Part shown: positions 23,193-30,938 of the stretch, piece by piece
How positions within the stretch are numbered: the stretch's first letter is position 1
Layout of the letters: the number at the start of each line of letters is the position of its first letter
NCBI GenBank assembly: GCA_040758635.1
Contig: JBFLVI010000002.1
Location: 109,403-173,402, forward strand
Direction: 5' to 3'
DNA from: Yes71-27 sp040758635
GTDB taxonomy: Bacteria > Bacillota > Desulfotomaculia > Desulfotomaculales > Ammonificaceae
DNA: 64,000 nucleotides
Notes under the pieces: generated by a model
The model's input: the letters and a program-made list of their open reading frames with translations, nothing else
Database searches by the model: none
Told to the model about the DNA's origin: nothing
Program-made: the position numbers and the translations under genes

Positions 23193-24497
23193 GTGTCGAA
23201 GTCTGTAGACTGGGAGCAAATCAGGTCTTATTACTGGCAGGTGCACGACCTTTTCAGGCATTACCAGCCGGCGGCGGGCGGGGTCCAGGATGTTTACACT
23301 ACATTGCTTTTTAAGGACCTTTCACGTTCCTTACATTTGCCTTTACGCGCCCCTGTTGTGTGGCCGCCCGAAGTGTTGCCACTTACGGAGGAACGTGGTT
23401 TTTTGATATGGTTTCCTTGCGAGTCCGTTGAGATTTACCTTGACAGGATGCTATCTTTTCAAAGCAAGTATTGCGCAGTGTGGGGCTTCGCCGAGAGCAA
23501 CTATCTGTCGGTGGTTAGCGGCTTGAAAGACAGCATTCATTCGCGTTCTTTGCCGCATGCTAAATACGATACGCCCTTGTTTCGCATTTTTTTCGAACAA
23601 GTTTCTTCCAAGTTGGCAGAGCTTACCCCGAGTTTGAGGGTTTTGTATGCAGGAGCGCGGGACCTTTTTCCCGTTAATAAGTATATTTCTTTCTTGCGGA
23701 ACATTGTGCTGGGGATTTTCGTGGTACCTGCTGCCTGGGTTCATTTTCCTAACCACATGCTTTACTGGCTGTCGGTTGCGCCGGTAGTCCTCGGTTTCTC
23801 AGTGGAGCACGTGTTGTGGAGCGTCTGTCTCTTAACGTTTGAAAATCTCTTGGTTCCGTTGGGGTATCCTGAGAGCGAGTTTTGCTTGCCGTGCGACAAC
23901 TTTCGTTTTCCGGCGACTATTGCAAGCTTCAGGGAAAATTTTTCTCTTGGCCGGTTGTTTGTTGAGTGTAATGAGCCTGAAACGCTCCGGTTGGCGCTGG
24001 ACGAGCTGTATGCGGTGCACGAAGGTGTTGCCAGGCGCGTGTGCGCGAATTACCTGACCTATCTTGCAGTGCACCCTGCTTGTCCTGTGCCTCTTTTGCA
24101 AGCGTTTTCCGACAGTAAGTGGACGGCTGCCGCAAGAATGGCCAGGGTGCACCACGCCAATCCTGTTGACGGCAGGACGCTTTACCGGGTTATCTTTTCG
24201 CGGTGCAGGACCTGGAACATCGTAAAAATGCTTGCTTTAACACACCCTAACTGCCCGGAAGAGATTCTTTTGCCGCTTTCCCTCGACGGGGATAAGTGGC
24301 AGCACAACCTGTACAGGCTTCTTTCGTTTTTCCGTTCAGAGAAGCGTGAAGCGGTTATGCGTAAGCTTTTTTTTATGACGCCTCAGAAGGCTAAAAGGCC
24401 AGTATCTTTGGAAGGGGATATTAGAAACAGCGTTGAAGCTGCTTTTGTCGGTGGTGGTGGAGACGGGGTGGGAACGTATGACTTCCTGCCCTTTTGA
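23193..24497 (+). CDS. Large LRV-family protein, 434 aa
   Basis: GTG 23193 follows GGGGGGTA. The first 280 residues are a unique aromatic-rich region with hydrophobic stretches around 170-215 (IVLGIFVVPAAWVHFPNH, MLYWLSVAPVVLGFSV). These may be buried helices or membrane-associated. The C-terminal part has LAVHPACPVPLLQAF, HHANPVDGRTLYRVIF and LTHPNCPEEILLPLSLDGD, the family module. The tail is Gly-rich. It is the longest member and the only one with such an N-terminal domain. Confidence 0.65.
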   Translation: MSKSVDWEQIRSYYWQVHDLFRHYQPAAGGVQDVYTTLLFKDLSRSLHLPLRAPVVWPPEVLPLTEERGFLIWFPCESVEIYLDRMLSFQSKYCAVWGFAESNYLSVVSGLKDSIHSRSLPHAKYDTPLFRIFFEQVSSKLAELTPSLRVLYAGARDLFPVNKYISFLRNIVLGIFVVPAAWVHFPNHMLYWLSVAPVVLGFSVEHVLWSVCLLTFENLLVPLGYPESEFCLPCDNFRFPATIASFRENFSLGRLFVECNEPETLRLALDELYAVHEGVARRVCANYLTYLAVHPACPVPLLQAFSDSKWTAAARMARVHHANPVDGRTLYRVIFSRCRTWNIVKMLALTHPNCPEEILLPLSLDGDKWQHNLYRLLSFFRSEKREAVMRKLFFMTPQKAKRPVSLEGDIRNSVEAAFVGGGGDGVGTYDFLPF

Positions 24498-24759
24498 AAG
24501 GGAAATTGTGATTACCGAACATGCGCGTTTACGACTCGACCAGAAGCGTCAGCAGAAAATTTCGGAGGACGACGTAATCAGGGCTGCTGCGAGTATTCCA
24601 GGGTACATTAAGGGGCGTACCAGGTTTCGCAATTTTGTTGCACGTAGCGGTGCGTTTTTCGATGTGGTGCTCGTGGACCGGCGCGCCCGCAGATACGTTG
24701 TGACTCTAATCGGCCAGGAGGAGCACTCGAAGGAGCGCAAGTGTTTTGGAAATTTTTGA
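24478..24759 (+). CDS. Small DUF4258-like protein
   Basis: ATG 24478 overlaps the LRV gene by 20 bases and follows GGGGTGGG. VITEHARLRLDQKRQQKISE followed by a beta-rich part with VVLVDRRARRYVVTLI resembles the TEHA-R-R-x-I-x-E layout of DUF4258/RelE-like proteins. That relation is tentative; no antitoxin is recognised next to it. Confidence 0.45.
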   Translation: MTSCPFEREIVITEHARLRLDQKRQQKISEDDVIRAAASIPGYIKGRTRFRNFVARSGAFFDVVLVDRRARRYVVTLIGQEEHSKERKCFGNF

Positions 24760-24847
24760 ATCTAACAGGAAAAAAAACGACTTTCCGGCGGTATTAAATA
24801 TCTATGAGGGGGTGGTTGTTTTCGTCAAGGAAGCTGGCGCGTTGTAG
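24746..24847 (+). CDS. Small ORF, 33 aa
   Basis: TTG 24746 overlaps the previous gene, with GAAGGAGCGC at a suitable distance. The product LEIFESNRKKNDFPAVLNIY followed by EGVVVFVKEAGAL is amphipathic. Moderate to weak support. Confidence 0.3.
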   Translation: MEIFESNRKKNDFPAVLNIYEGVVVFVKEAGAL

Positions 24848-24888
24848 GTGTTTATTAAACTTTAAAATTACGAGGAGGGGGATTTACG

Positions 24889-25347
24889 GTGAACAAGGTG
24901 GTACTTATCGGTCGGCTCGCGTCCGACCCCGAGCTGAAGTACGTCGGCGAGAAGGAGACTGCCAGGCTCCGTGTGCGTTTCGCGATTCCGCGTGGTCCCA
25001 GGCCGGGCGAGGAAGCTGATTTTGTTGACCTCGTGTTCTGGGGCGGTGCCGCGGAGGCCGTAGCCAAGTATGGCGCCAAGGGGACTAAAATAGGCGTCGA
25101 GGGCAGACTCGAGTCCTATACTTACGAAACGGACAACGGGAATCGGCACGGGGTTCAAGTCACCGTGGAGGGGTTCGAGTTCCTCGACGGCAAGCCGCAG
25201 GGTCAGGCCGTTGAGGCCGAAGATACACAACCTGCTCCACCGCCTGCTAAGACCGCGCAGCGGGCGGCACAGCCGGCTCGCCCTGTCGCTAACAAGGCAG
25301 TAGCAGCCGCCGGCGGCGGGCGTCGCAGCTCGCGTGTTCCTATTTAA
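24889..25347 (+). CDS. ssb: Single-stranded DNA-binding protein
   Basis: A 152-residue OB-fold SSB. MNKVVLIGRLASDPELKY, FVDLVFWGGAAEAVAKYGAK and VEGRLESYTYE match the SSB core (residues 1-105). The Pro/Ala-rich linker follows. The normal acidic DDDIPF-type tip that recruits repair proteins is absent; the protein ends GGRRSSRVPI. GTG 24889 follows GAGGAGGGG. It would coat single strands for the replication and repair genes here. Confidence 0.9.
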   Translation: MNKVVLIGRLASDPELKYVGEKETARLRVRFAIPRGPRPGEEADFVDLVFWGGAAEAVAKYGAKGTKIGVEGRLESYTYETDNGNRHGVQVTVEGFEFLDGKPQGQAVEAEDTQPAPPPAKTAQRAAQPARPVANKAVAAAGGGRRSSRVPI

Positions 25348-25365
25348 TTAGTAGTGTGGGAAGAT

Positions 25366-25441
25366 GGCCCCCGTGGCAGGATTAAAGCCATTGCTTTTGC
25401 TTGGCAGACGTGCGCTATACCTTCTGGCCTGCGCGGGGGTC
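25366..25441 (+). ncRNA. Possible structured leader or terminator region
   Basis: GGCCCCCGTGGCAGG at 25366-25380 and CCTGCGCGGGGGTC at 25428-25441 form an imperfect long stem in the 117-base spacer between ssb and the SpoVT-like gene. No T-run follows. It could be an RNA processing or regulatory structure. An overlapping ORF of 40 residues (ATG 25364) looks less likely. Confidence 0.3.
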
Positions 25442-25464
25442 AATAAAAATTTGGAGTGGTTTTA

Positions 25465-25965
25465 TTGTTTGGTTCGCTTGGAATAATTCGTCGGTTGGAC
25501 GATATCGGCAGGGTGGTCGTACCGTCTGAGTTGCGTGAGGTCCTTGGGTGGAAACCTGGAGACCCCGTGGAGATAACTTCAACTCAGGATGGCCGGATAG
25601 TGCTGCGCAAGTACATGCCCGTCTTTGGACTTACGGGCATAGGGCGTTTAGCGGTTCAGTCTTTGCACGAATTAACTCGCGACGCGGTTTTTCTGGCCAG
25701 TGACCGCGATGTTGTTTTCTGTCTGGGTGCAAAGCATCCTCATGTTATGCCGCGGTTCCTTTCGCGTGCAATGGCTGACCGTCGCCTTTATCTGGAGCCG
25801 GACGAGCGTGCCGCCGGCTGTCCGATACTGAACACGGAAAGGGGTTACGTACTGGGCAGTATCGGGTTGAGTTCTGCGGACCCGCTTTCGCCCGAGAAAG
25901 TCAAGTTTCTCGGTTTTGTGGCTCAGTTTTTAGGTAAGCTCGGAAGTCAGTCCCAGGAGGATTAG
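25465..25965 (+). CDS. SpoVT/AbrB-type transcription regulator
   Basis: A 166-residue protein. The N-terminal swapped-hairpin domain has RRLDDIGRVVVPSELREVLG and KPGDPVEI, the AbrB/MazE DNA-binding signature. The C-terminal 100 residues fit the GAF-like domain of SpoVT, a sporulation regulator of Firmicutes. TTG 25465 is chosen because TTGGAG lies ten bases upstream; GTG 25456 is possible. It may regulate element genes or interfere with host sporulation control (inference). Confidence 0.82.
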   Translation: MFGSLGIIRRLDDIGRVVVPSELREVLGWKPGDPVEITSTQDGRIVLRKYMPVFGLTGIGRLAVQSLHELTRDAVFLASDRDVVFCLGAKHPHVMPRFLSRAMADRRLYLEPDERAAGCPILNTERGYVLGSIGLSSADPLSPEKVKFLGFVAQFLGKLGSQSQED

Positions 25966-25967
25966 CT

Positions 25968-26273
25968 GTGTCTGACCCTGATTTTGTCGTCGAGGTTGAA
26001 ATGGATGCCGGAGTCTCCGACCCACCGGGAACTTTTTGGTCTCAGGAGGAACCTTGCGAAGATGCTTTGGGGGAAATGTGTTCGATTGTGCGGTGCCGCT
26101 TTTGGGTTAGGGCCAGTTCTCCCGAAGAAGCCGTGATTCGGGCTTTGAGGTACTTTGCTCCGGGAGACAAAAAGAAAATTTATTGTATTTCTGTTTTTTA
26201 CGATAATTCTGTTCGTGAGTTCCGACAGCATGAATTTCCATGGTCTCTTTTTTGGGATGAGGGAGCTGAGTAA
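25968..26273 (+). CDS. Hypothetical protein, 101 aa
   Basis: GTG 25968 begins two bases after the previous stop, behind CAGGAGGATTA. WVRASSPEEAVIRALRYF is the strand-turn-helix pattern repeated in other small proteins here (53173, 63565). It overlaps the UDG gene by 17 bases. Function unknown. Confidence 0.55.
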   Translation: MSDPDFVVEVEMDAGVSDPPGTFWSQEEPCEDALGEMCSIVRCRFWVRASSPEEAVIRALRYFAPGDKKKIYCISVFYDNSVREFRQHEFPWSLFWDEGAE

Positions 26274-26832
26274 TCTGCCTTTTGTTTTATCCCTGCCGGG
26301 TTTCCGTAGCTGTTCCGCCTGTCGCCTCCGGGGAACGTGTTCGGCTCCAGTGCCCGGCGCCGGGATGGCGCTTTCACCGTTGCTTCTGGTCGGAGAGGCG
26401 CCGGGCGCCACCGAAGACGAGCAGGGCTTGCCTTTTATCGGCGCCGCCGGGCGGCTCCTGACTGAGCTTTTGGAGGCCGCCGGGTGCCCGCGCAGTCTAG
26501 TCTATATTTCTAATGTGGTAAAGTGCAGGCCGCCGGGGAACAGAAGACCGTTTGAAGATGAGGTGGCGGCTTGTTCCGGTTGGCTTTTGAAGGAGCTTGA
26601 AGTTGTCGGTCCGCGCGTTATAGTGGCGCTTGGGGCAACAGCGTACGAGTTTTTTGGCGGTGAAGGTGTTACGGTTAACCGCGGCTCTATTAAGATGTGG
26701 GGTGAGTACGCAGTTATACCTACCTTTCATCCGTCGTATTTGCTGCGCGGTTACAATAGGAAGTTTAGAGAGTTTGTTGTCGCTGACCTGCGACATGCTG
26801 CAAGTTTGGCCTTTTCGCGGGGGGAGATTTGA
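26257..26832 (+). CDS. udg: Family 4 uracil-DNA glycosylase
   Basis: A 191-residue enzyme that removes uracil from DNA. VGEAPGATEDEQGLPFIG, KCRPPGNRRP and the late HPSYLLR match family 4, including the cysteines for a 4Fe-4S cluster (CSAC at 19 and 22, then Cys about 91 and 108). ATG 26257 lacks a strong binding site; it overlaps the upstream gene, so translation may be coupled. Family 4 enzymes are typical of thermophiles and many Firmicutes and phages. Confidence 0.88.
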   Translation: MRELSNLPFVLSLPGFRSCSACRLRGTCSAPVPGAGMALSPLLLVGEAPGATEDEQGLPFIGAAGRLLTELLEAAGCPRSLVYISNVVKCRPPGNRRPFEDEVAACSGWLLKELEVVGPRVIVALGATAYEFFGGEGVTVNRGSIKMWGEYAVIPTFHPSYLLRGYNRKFREFVVADLRHAASLAFSRGEI

Positions 26833-26833
26833 G

Positions 26834-27166
26834 TTGTACATTGAAAAAGTGGTGCTTAGCATTGACGGTGCGGAAAAAACTGTGGGTTTTATAGACCACG
26901 AACAGCGCTGTTTTACTTCATCGCGTCAGCGTTCGAAGCATTTTCACCGCAAGCTGAACGCTTGGGGTGTGGATGCCGATGTGCTCTTACAGCTGGGAGT
27001 ACGCGGCGTAAAAGACATTTGCATTTATGATGCCGAGAACGGATTGATGTATCGTACTGGTCTGGCAACTTTTCTGGAGCGGGGGATTGTACGGGATTTC
27101 GGTCACGGCAGTCAGCGTTTCTTACCCTTGAAATACTGGCAGGTTGAAGCCAGTCATCCGGAGTAG
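26834..27166 (+). CDS. Hypothetical protein, 110 aa
   Basis: TTG 26834 lies directly after the UDG stop, behind GGGGGGAG. The product has YIEKVVLSIDGAEKTVGFI then RQRSKHFHRKLNAW, is beta-rich with basic patches, and belongs to no family I recognise. It ends the unit; a promoter follows. Confidence 0.55.
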   Translation: MYIEKVVLSIDGAEKTVGFIDHEQRCFTSSRQRSKHFHRKLNAWGVDADVLLQLGVRGVKDICIYDAENGLMYRTGLATFLERGIVRDFGHGSQRFLPLKYWQVEASHPE

Positions 27167-27211
27167 CCTCCCCATTTTATCAACGCCCTTGTGAATTTTA
27201 CGAGAAAAATT

Positions 27212-27239
27212 TTGTTTTGTCATGGCTCTGTGATATAAT
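27212..27239 (+). promoter_or_regulatory. Promoter with extended -10
   Basis: TTGTTT at 27212-27217 and TATAAT at 27234-27239 are 16 bases apart, with TGTGATATAAT as an extended -10. The same TGTGATATAAT occurs in the promoter at 38345. A direct repeat GTGATATAA lies across the -10 and start region. Confidence 0.7.
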
Positions 27240-27302
27240 AGTGATATAAGAGATGTTCTGGTCTTAGAAGGGCTGTAGTATTTACCCCGGCATGAAGTAA
27301 AG

Positions 27303-27800
27303 GTGGCGTTGTTTTTGGTGAGGCTATTGCCCTCGGAAATACGGCTGCTTGAGTGGCTGGATAAAAACGTCAAACCAGGCGAGCCAGTTTCGCTGGACAT
27401 AGAAGCTGTGTCTACAGAATTGGGCTTAGCGATAGCTACTCTTTACCGCAGCATTCACGCGTTGGCAAATGCTGGTTTGCTGACAATTTCGCCCGGGGCT
27501 GTGGGTAGTCGCCGTGCCTCTCGCGTTATTTATTACTGGGGAAAACAGGGGGAAGCAGTCAGCCTTGCTGAGTTGGATAAGCAGATTGATGGTACGATAG
27601 AGCCCATGCACCGCCTTCTCAAGATGATGCGTGCCATAATTGAGCGGCAGGCGAGAGAAATACAAGACTGGCGGTCTCGGTATACTGCGCTCGAGACAGA
27701 ATATAAGGCGTGTAAAAAGCAGTATGAGCGCTTTTGTTCTTTATTAGGCGAGATTAACGAACTCAAGGAATTAATTAATAAGGACGGTGGTACTTCTTGA
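27303..27800 (+). CDS. Winged-helix protein with coiled coil
   Basis: A 165-residue protein. An N-terminal winged helix-turn-helix is suggested by LLPSEIRLLEWLDKNV, then STELGLAIATLYRSIHALAN and AGLLTISPGA. The C-terminal 70 residues (MHRLLKMMRAIIERQAREIQ onward) form a long coiled coil. This layout resembles small phage or plasmid replication regulators. GTG 27303 is the first gene after a promoter with a leader of about 55 bases. Confidence 0.65.
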   Translation: MALFLVRLLPSEIRLLEWLDKNVKPGEPVSLDIEAVSTELGLAIATLYRSIHALANAGLLTISPGAVGSRRASRVIYYWGKQGEAVSLAELDKQIDGTIEPMHRLLKMMRAIIERQAREIQDWRSRYTALETEYKACKKQYERFCSLLGEINELKELINKDGGTS

Positions 27801-27809
27801 AAGGGGTGC

Positions 27810-28301
27810 TTGTTTATAGGCGATTTTGAACAGCGTGTGGTGGCTTATTGCGCTGGGTTTGACGATGAGCTTGCGGCGAGGATGGAGTATTACCTGCCAA
27901 AGCTGAAGAGGGTGACGGTTCCGGCTCAGATTACCGAAGGACACGTTAAATCCATGAATTCTCTTATAGACGACCTCTATACCGAGGTCGTTTTCGATTA
28001 CACCGCGGTGAAGGATGCGTTGGAGGATGTTAAAAGAAAGATAGAGGTTGTTCTCAAGGCAAATTACAAGGGACCTAATGAGCGTGCCCGTATGGGTGCA
28101 GCTATTGAGGCGGCAAAGAACTTCCGAATCGGTGTCAAGGAAGACGGCAACCCCGAGTACGTGAATTTGTTTGAGATAGAAACACGTCTGAGAAGGCGTT
28201 TTTTATTTCTCGACGCAATTTTAAAAATATTGCAGCAGAAGTCGGACCGCCTGTTGTCTGACTTGGCTGTGCTTAAAATAGAAAGTAATTTGAGAAGTTA
28301 A
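27810..28301 (+). CDS. Helical hypothetical protein, 163 aa
   Basis: Begins TTG 27810 behind AAAGGGGTG. The product is almost entirely helical and charged, with NYKGPNERARMGAAIEAAKN in the middle. It may form a homodimer or DNA-packaging accessory, but no family is recognised. It lies between a winged-helix gene and a prohead-associated domain. Confidence 0.6.
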   Translation: MFIGDFEQRVVAYCAGFDDELAARMEYYLPKLKRVTVPAQITEGHVKSMNSLIDDLYTEVVFDYTAVKDALEDVKRKIEVVLKANYKGPNERARMGAAIEAAKNFRIGVKEDGNPEYVNLFEIETRLRRRFLFLDAILKILQQKSDRLLSDLAVLKIESNLRS

Positions 28302-28317
28302 GGAGGTTAACTGCGGA

Positions 28318-28695
28318 ATGTCTGCGATTTCTTCGAAAAACTGGCCGCTGGCTCCCAAGGACCGTTCCTGGGACGTGGATGCGGCAGAGATGAGGGTAAG
28401 AAAATGGGCCGGCGGCCCCGATAAAGAGAAGGTTAATTGGGCAAAGTACAGGACTTGCTTTTTATGGTACGACGATAATGACCCCGAAAATTTCGGTAGT
28501 TACAAGTTTCTTTACGTTGATGTACTGGAAGGCGGGCCACATGTGGTTTTTAGGTCTCTAGTAGCCACCATAGCAATACTAAATGGTGGTCGGGGCGGCA
28601 CCAAGATACCGGCGAGCGACAAGAAAAAGGTCTATAACGAAGCTGCTAAGCAGTACAGGCGATTTGACGAAGAGCCGCCAGAATACAAGGGCTGA
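28318..28695 (+). CDS. Stand-alone phage prohead-protease-associated domain
   Basis: A 125-residue protein with WPLAPKDRSWDVDAAEMRVR, FLWYDDNDPENFGSYKFLYV and ILNGGRGGTKIP. This block order recurs in phage proteins next to or within HK97-type prohead protease regions, where its role is unclear. Here it stands alone, without protease or capsid genes. ATG 28318 follows AAGGAGGTT. It is one of the few phage-structural hints in the window. Confidence 0.65.
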   Translation: MSAISSKNWPLAPKDRSWDVDAAEMRVRKWAGGPDKEKVNWAKYRTCFLWYDDNDPENFGSYKFLYVDVLEGGPHVVFRSLVATIAILNGGRGGTKIPASDKKKVYNEAAKQYRRFDEEPPEYKG

Positions 28696-28699
28696 TGTT

Positions 28700-28822
28700 A
28701 CCGGTTCTCTTCTGTCGCGACGGGACGGCGAGCCGAGGGCGCACTCACGGACGGGCGGCGTTGCCATTCCCGGACATATGTTCGGGTCGAGGACGGCAAC
28801 TTGGCGTCAGGAGGGAACTGGT
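28700..28822 (+). ncRNA. Candidate structured RNA
   Basis: The spacer is closed by ACCGGTTC (28700-28707) with GAACTGGT (28815-28822). Inside, GTTGCC (28760-28765) pairs with GGCAAC (28795-28800) around the near-palindrome CCCGGACATATGTTCGGG (28769-28786). The region is G+C-rich and contains no convincing ORF. Nested pairing of three stems exceeds what a simple terminator needs and there is no T-run. Confidence 0.45.
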
Positions 28823-28840
28823 TAGAAAGGAAGGAGGAAT

Positions 28841-29065
28841 GTGCCGGTTACGCTTTACGACCGCGTTGTCGTAGAGGCAGTGCCTACAGAAACGGAATAC
28901 TTTGTCGAGAGGTTGACGCGTTTTACCGAGCTTTTCTGGTCGACGGTGGCGGAAACTCGGAGGACTGCTGTCGATGAGTTTGAGGGAGGAAGACGTGACC
29001 TGTTACAGATGTCTTTGTGTCCCAAGAGGGTAGCTACATTACAAAGTGGAGGCGGAGTTGTTTAG
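28841..29065 (+). CDS. Hypothetical protein, 74 aa
   Basis: GTG 28841 follows AAGGAAGGAGG. A charged helical protein with VERLTRFTELFWSTVAETRR; no domain recognised. It lies just downstream of the candidate structured RNA. Confidence 0.5.
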   Translation: MPVTLYDRVVVEAVPTETEYFVERLTRFTELFWSTVAETRRTAVDEFEGGRRDLLQMSLCPKRVATLQSGGGVV

Positions 29066-29079
29066 GGAGGGGCGACACT

Positions 29080-29394
29080 ATGAATTTTATGGACTCTGGC
29101 GGAGAGGCGCAGGCGCTCCTCTTTGAGCGCATGGACGCGCTCAAAGACGGCACACCGGAGGCGGACCGGTTGGTAGAGACACTAAAGGAGATGGCCCTTC
29201 GCTACATTTTTATCAGCGCTTATGTCTCCGTCAACCGCGACGCTCCGGACTTCCCGGAGCTGGCCGTGGAGATGCTCTCGGGGGAGGACGTCTGGCCGGA
29301 TAGTACCGACCCGGACGTCATGGGGCTGTTCCGTGCGCTCCAGGAGACGGAACGTGCCTGTCGGGCACTGCGGATGGGCGAAGGAGCCGTTTAA
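29080..29394 (+). CDS. Acidic helical protein, 104 aa
   Basis: ATG 29080 follows AGGGAGGGG. A helical acidic protein (ADRLVETLKEMALRYIFISA, then AVEMLSGEDVWPD). The frame extends upstream into the previous gene, but the site fits ATG 29080. No family recognised; it abuts the nuclease gene. Confidence 0.55.
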   Translation: MNFMDSGGEAQALLFERMDALKDGTPEADRLVETLKEMALRYIFISAYVSVNRDAPDFPELAVEMLSGEDVWPDSTDPDVMGLFRALQETERACRALRMGEGAV

Positions 29395-29395
29395 A

Positions 29396-29878
29396 ATGTT
29401 TTTATGTCCTAAAATTCGGTCTTGCCGGAATTCTGCGTACTGCAACGCTTGTATAGGATTCAATCTTTATAGTCCTATCAAAATTAAAAGCGCTGTTAAA
29501 AAACAGAACCAGGGTCGGATTAAAGGTGAGAAGCAGGGGCTGGAAGCTGAAAAGAAGGTGGTCAAACGCTATAACAAGGTAGCTGAGATAGCACGTCGCA
29601 CTCCTGCTTCCGGAGCTTTAAGCCAGAAGGGTGACGCTGTTACACCCGAAATGTTGATGGAAGTAAAAGAGCGGGGTACGCTGACAGCCCGAGGTGAAAA
29701 GCAGATAGCCATTAAGAAAGACTATCTCACCAAAGCGGAGGCCGAAGCTTACGGCAGCGGGCGCTTTTTTTGTCTGCCTTTCAAGTTTAAGGGCGACAAC
29801 CGCATTTATGCCGTGGTGGATTTTGACGACCTGGTGTTTTTAGTGGAGTTTTGGGCCGGTAGGCTTGCGGCGGAGTAG
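29396..29878 (+). CDS. PD-(D/E)XK nuclease, Holliday-junction-resolvase-like
   Basis: A 160-residue protein. Residues 1-20 hold four cysteines (C4, C10, C16, C19), a likely zinc knuckle. The nuclease core has GLEAEKKVVKRY (general Glu), RTPASGALSQKGD (D80) and LMEVKERG (E89, K91), followed by a Lys-rich helix and FDDLVFLVEF. This order fits the phage-type resolvase-like branch of PD-(D/E)XK enzymes that cut branched DNA. ATG 29396 lies one base after the preceding stop. The spacer to 30018 shows no supported gene. Confidence 0.7.
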   Translation: MFLCPKIRSCRNSAYCNACIGFNLYSPIKIKSAVKKQNQGRIKGEKQGLEAEKKVVKRYNKVAEIARRTPASGALSQKGDAVTPEMLMEVKERGTLTARGEKQIAIKKDYLTKAEAEAYGSGRFFCLPFKFKGDNRIYAVVDFDDLVFLVEFWAGRLAAE

Positions 29879-30018
29879 CTATTAAACGGCGGCGCAGAGA
29901 CGCTATATAAATTGCCTGCACACGTTTGGTTCGGCCAGCGTACAAAATGCCTGTACGGACGTGTGTACGGGGTGGAGAAGCGGGATTCCCCGGCCGTTTA
30001 CTGAGGAGGTTTATAAAA

Positions 30019-30483
30019 GTGAAGATACTCATTGACCGCTGCCATAACCCGTTAAGGGGTTATGCAGCCTGCAGCGGTTGCGGGTGTCCTATAGTTCATA
30101 TTGAGGGCGACTGGCACGAGCCGCTTGCGCGAGAAGTTGCGCGCGCTTTTGGAGTTGAGTGGAAAATAGAACATTTGTGGAAAACTCCCTCCGAGTGGTA
30201 TCCGGCTATGAGTGAGAAAGCCGCCAGGCTGTTATGCAGGAGAGTGCAGCATTATCTTTTTTGCCCCTATTGTGGCAGGGCCGTTACTCAACCTTTTATT
30301 TCGGACGTGTCAGGCGCTAAAGTTTTGCCTTTGATGTTTTACGGGGAGCACTTCGAGGCAGCTGGCAGATGGGCTGCGGCGTTAGGCCTTTCGCAGCTGC
30401 CTGTAGACGACTACGATAAGTGGAATAAAATGGCTTATGCTCAAAGGGAAAGCGGAAAGCCAATTATTGAGTTTTATAACTGA
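30019..30483 (+). CDS. Cys-rich hypothetical protein, 154 aa
   Basis: GTG 30019 follows GAGGAGGT; the frame runs upstream to 29926 without a site. CSGCGCP near residue 18 and CPYCGRAV near residue 90 could share a zinc. The C-terminal half is helical. No family recognised. Confidence 0.55.
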   Translation: MKILIDRCHNPLRGYAACSGCGCPIVHIEGDWHEPLAREVARAFGVEWKIEHLWKTPSEWYPAMSEKAARLLCRRVQHYLFCPYCGRAVTQPFISDVSGAKVLPLMFYGEHFEAAGRWAAALGLSQLPVDDYDKWNKMAYAQRESGKPIIEFYN

Positions 30484-30518
30484 TTGCAGTCTTTTGTGCG
30501 TGAGGAGGGGAAGTCGGG

Positions 30519-30911
30519 ATGCCTTATATGTCCGAGAGAACAAAGCACATAATCCAACAGTTGGCCTCGGGTAAGAGTATGGCGGCGGTGGCCAGGGAGT
30601 TGCGCGTATCGAGACAGGCGGTTAACCAAATCGTGTGGAGGGAGTACCGTCGTTACCCCGAGCAGGCTAGAGTAGCTCCGCGCAAGAATGAGTTCGGGGT
30701 GACCGAGCTTAGGGTCTTGCGGACGGCCCGGGGGCTGACCCTGTCCAGGGCTGCTGCAGGGATGCATATGAGCGTGCAAACGCTCCTTAATATGGAAAAA
30801 GGAAAAGTAGTTGAGCTACGCAAGGCGCGGCAAGTTGCCGAGTTTTACGATGTGCCCGTGGGAGCACTGTTTGCGCTGGCGGACGAGTGTGCTGAAGGGA
30901 ATCTTGCTTAG
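30519..30911 (+). CDS. Transcription regulator with two helix-turn-helix motifs
   Basis: A 130-residue protein. The first helix-turn-helix is ASGKSMAAVARELRVSRQAV (about 17-36), of the sigma-region-4/resolvase type. The second is an Xre-like unit: LRTARGLTLSRAAAGMHMSV then LLNMEKGKV (about 67-100). Two such modules in one small protein are unusual but occur in mobile-element regulators. It has its own GAGGAGGGG site and may control the genes that follow. Confidence 0.7.
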   Translation: MPYMSERTKHIIQQLASGKSMAAVARELRVSRQAVNQIVWREYRRYPEQARVAPRKNEFGVTELRVLRTARGLTLSRAAAGMHMSVQTLLNMEKGKVVELRKARQVAEFYDVPVGALFALADECAEGNLA

Positions 30912-30938
30912 CTTGTATCGGTTTCGGGAGGAAAAGTT

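Noticed and set aside
25364..25486. A 40-residue hydrophobic ORF between ssb and the SpoVT-like gene
   Set aside because: It overlaps the next gene's binding site and coincides with a long inverted repeat; composition is explained by the stem.
28691..28700. Hammerhead-like CTGATG at the start of the candidate RNA
   Set aside because: The conserved CUGANGA and GAAA core is not present.
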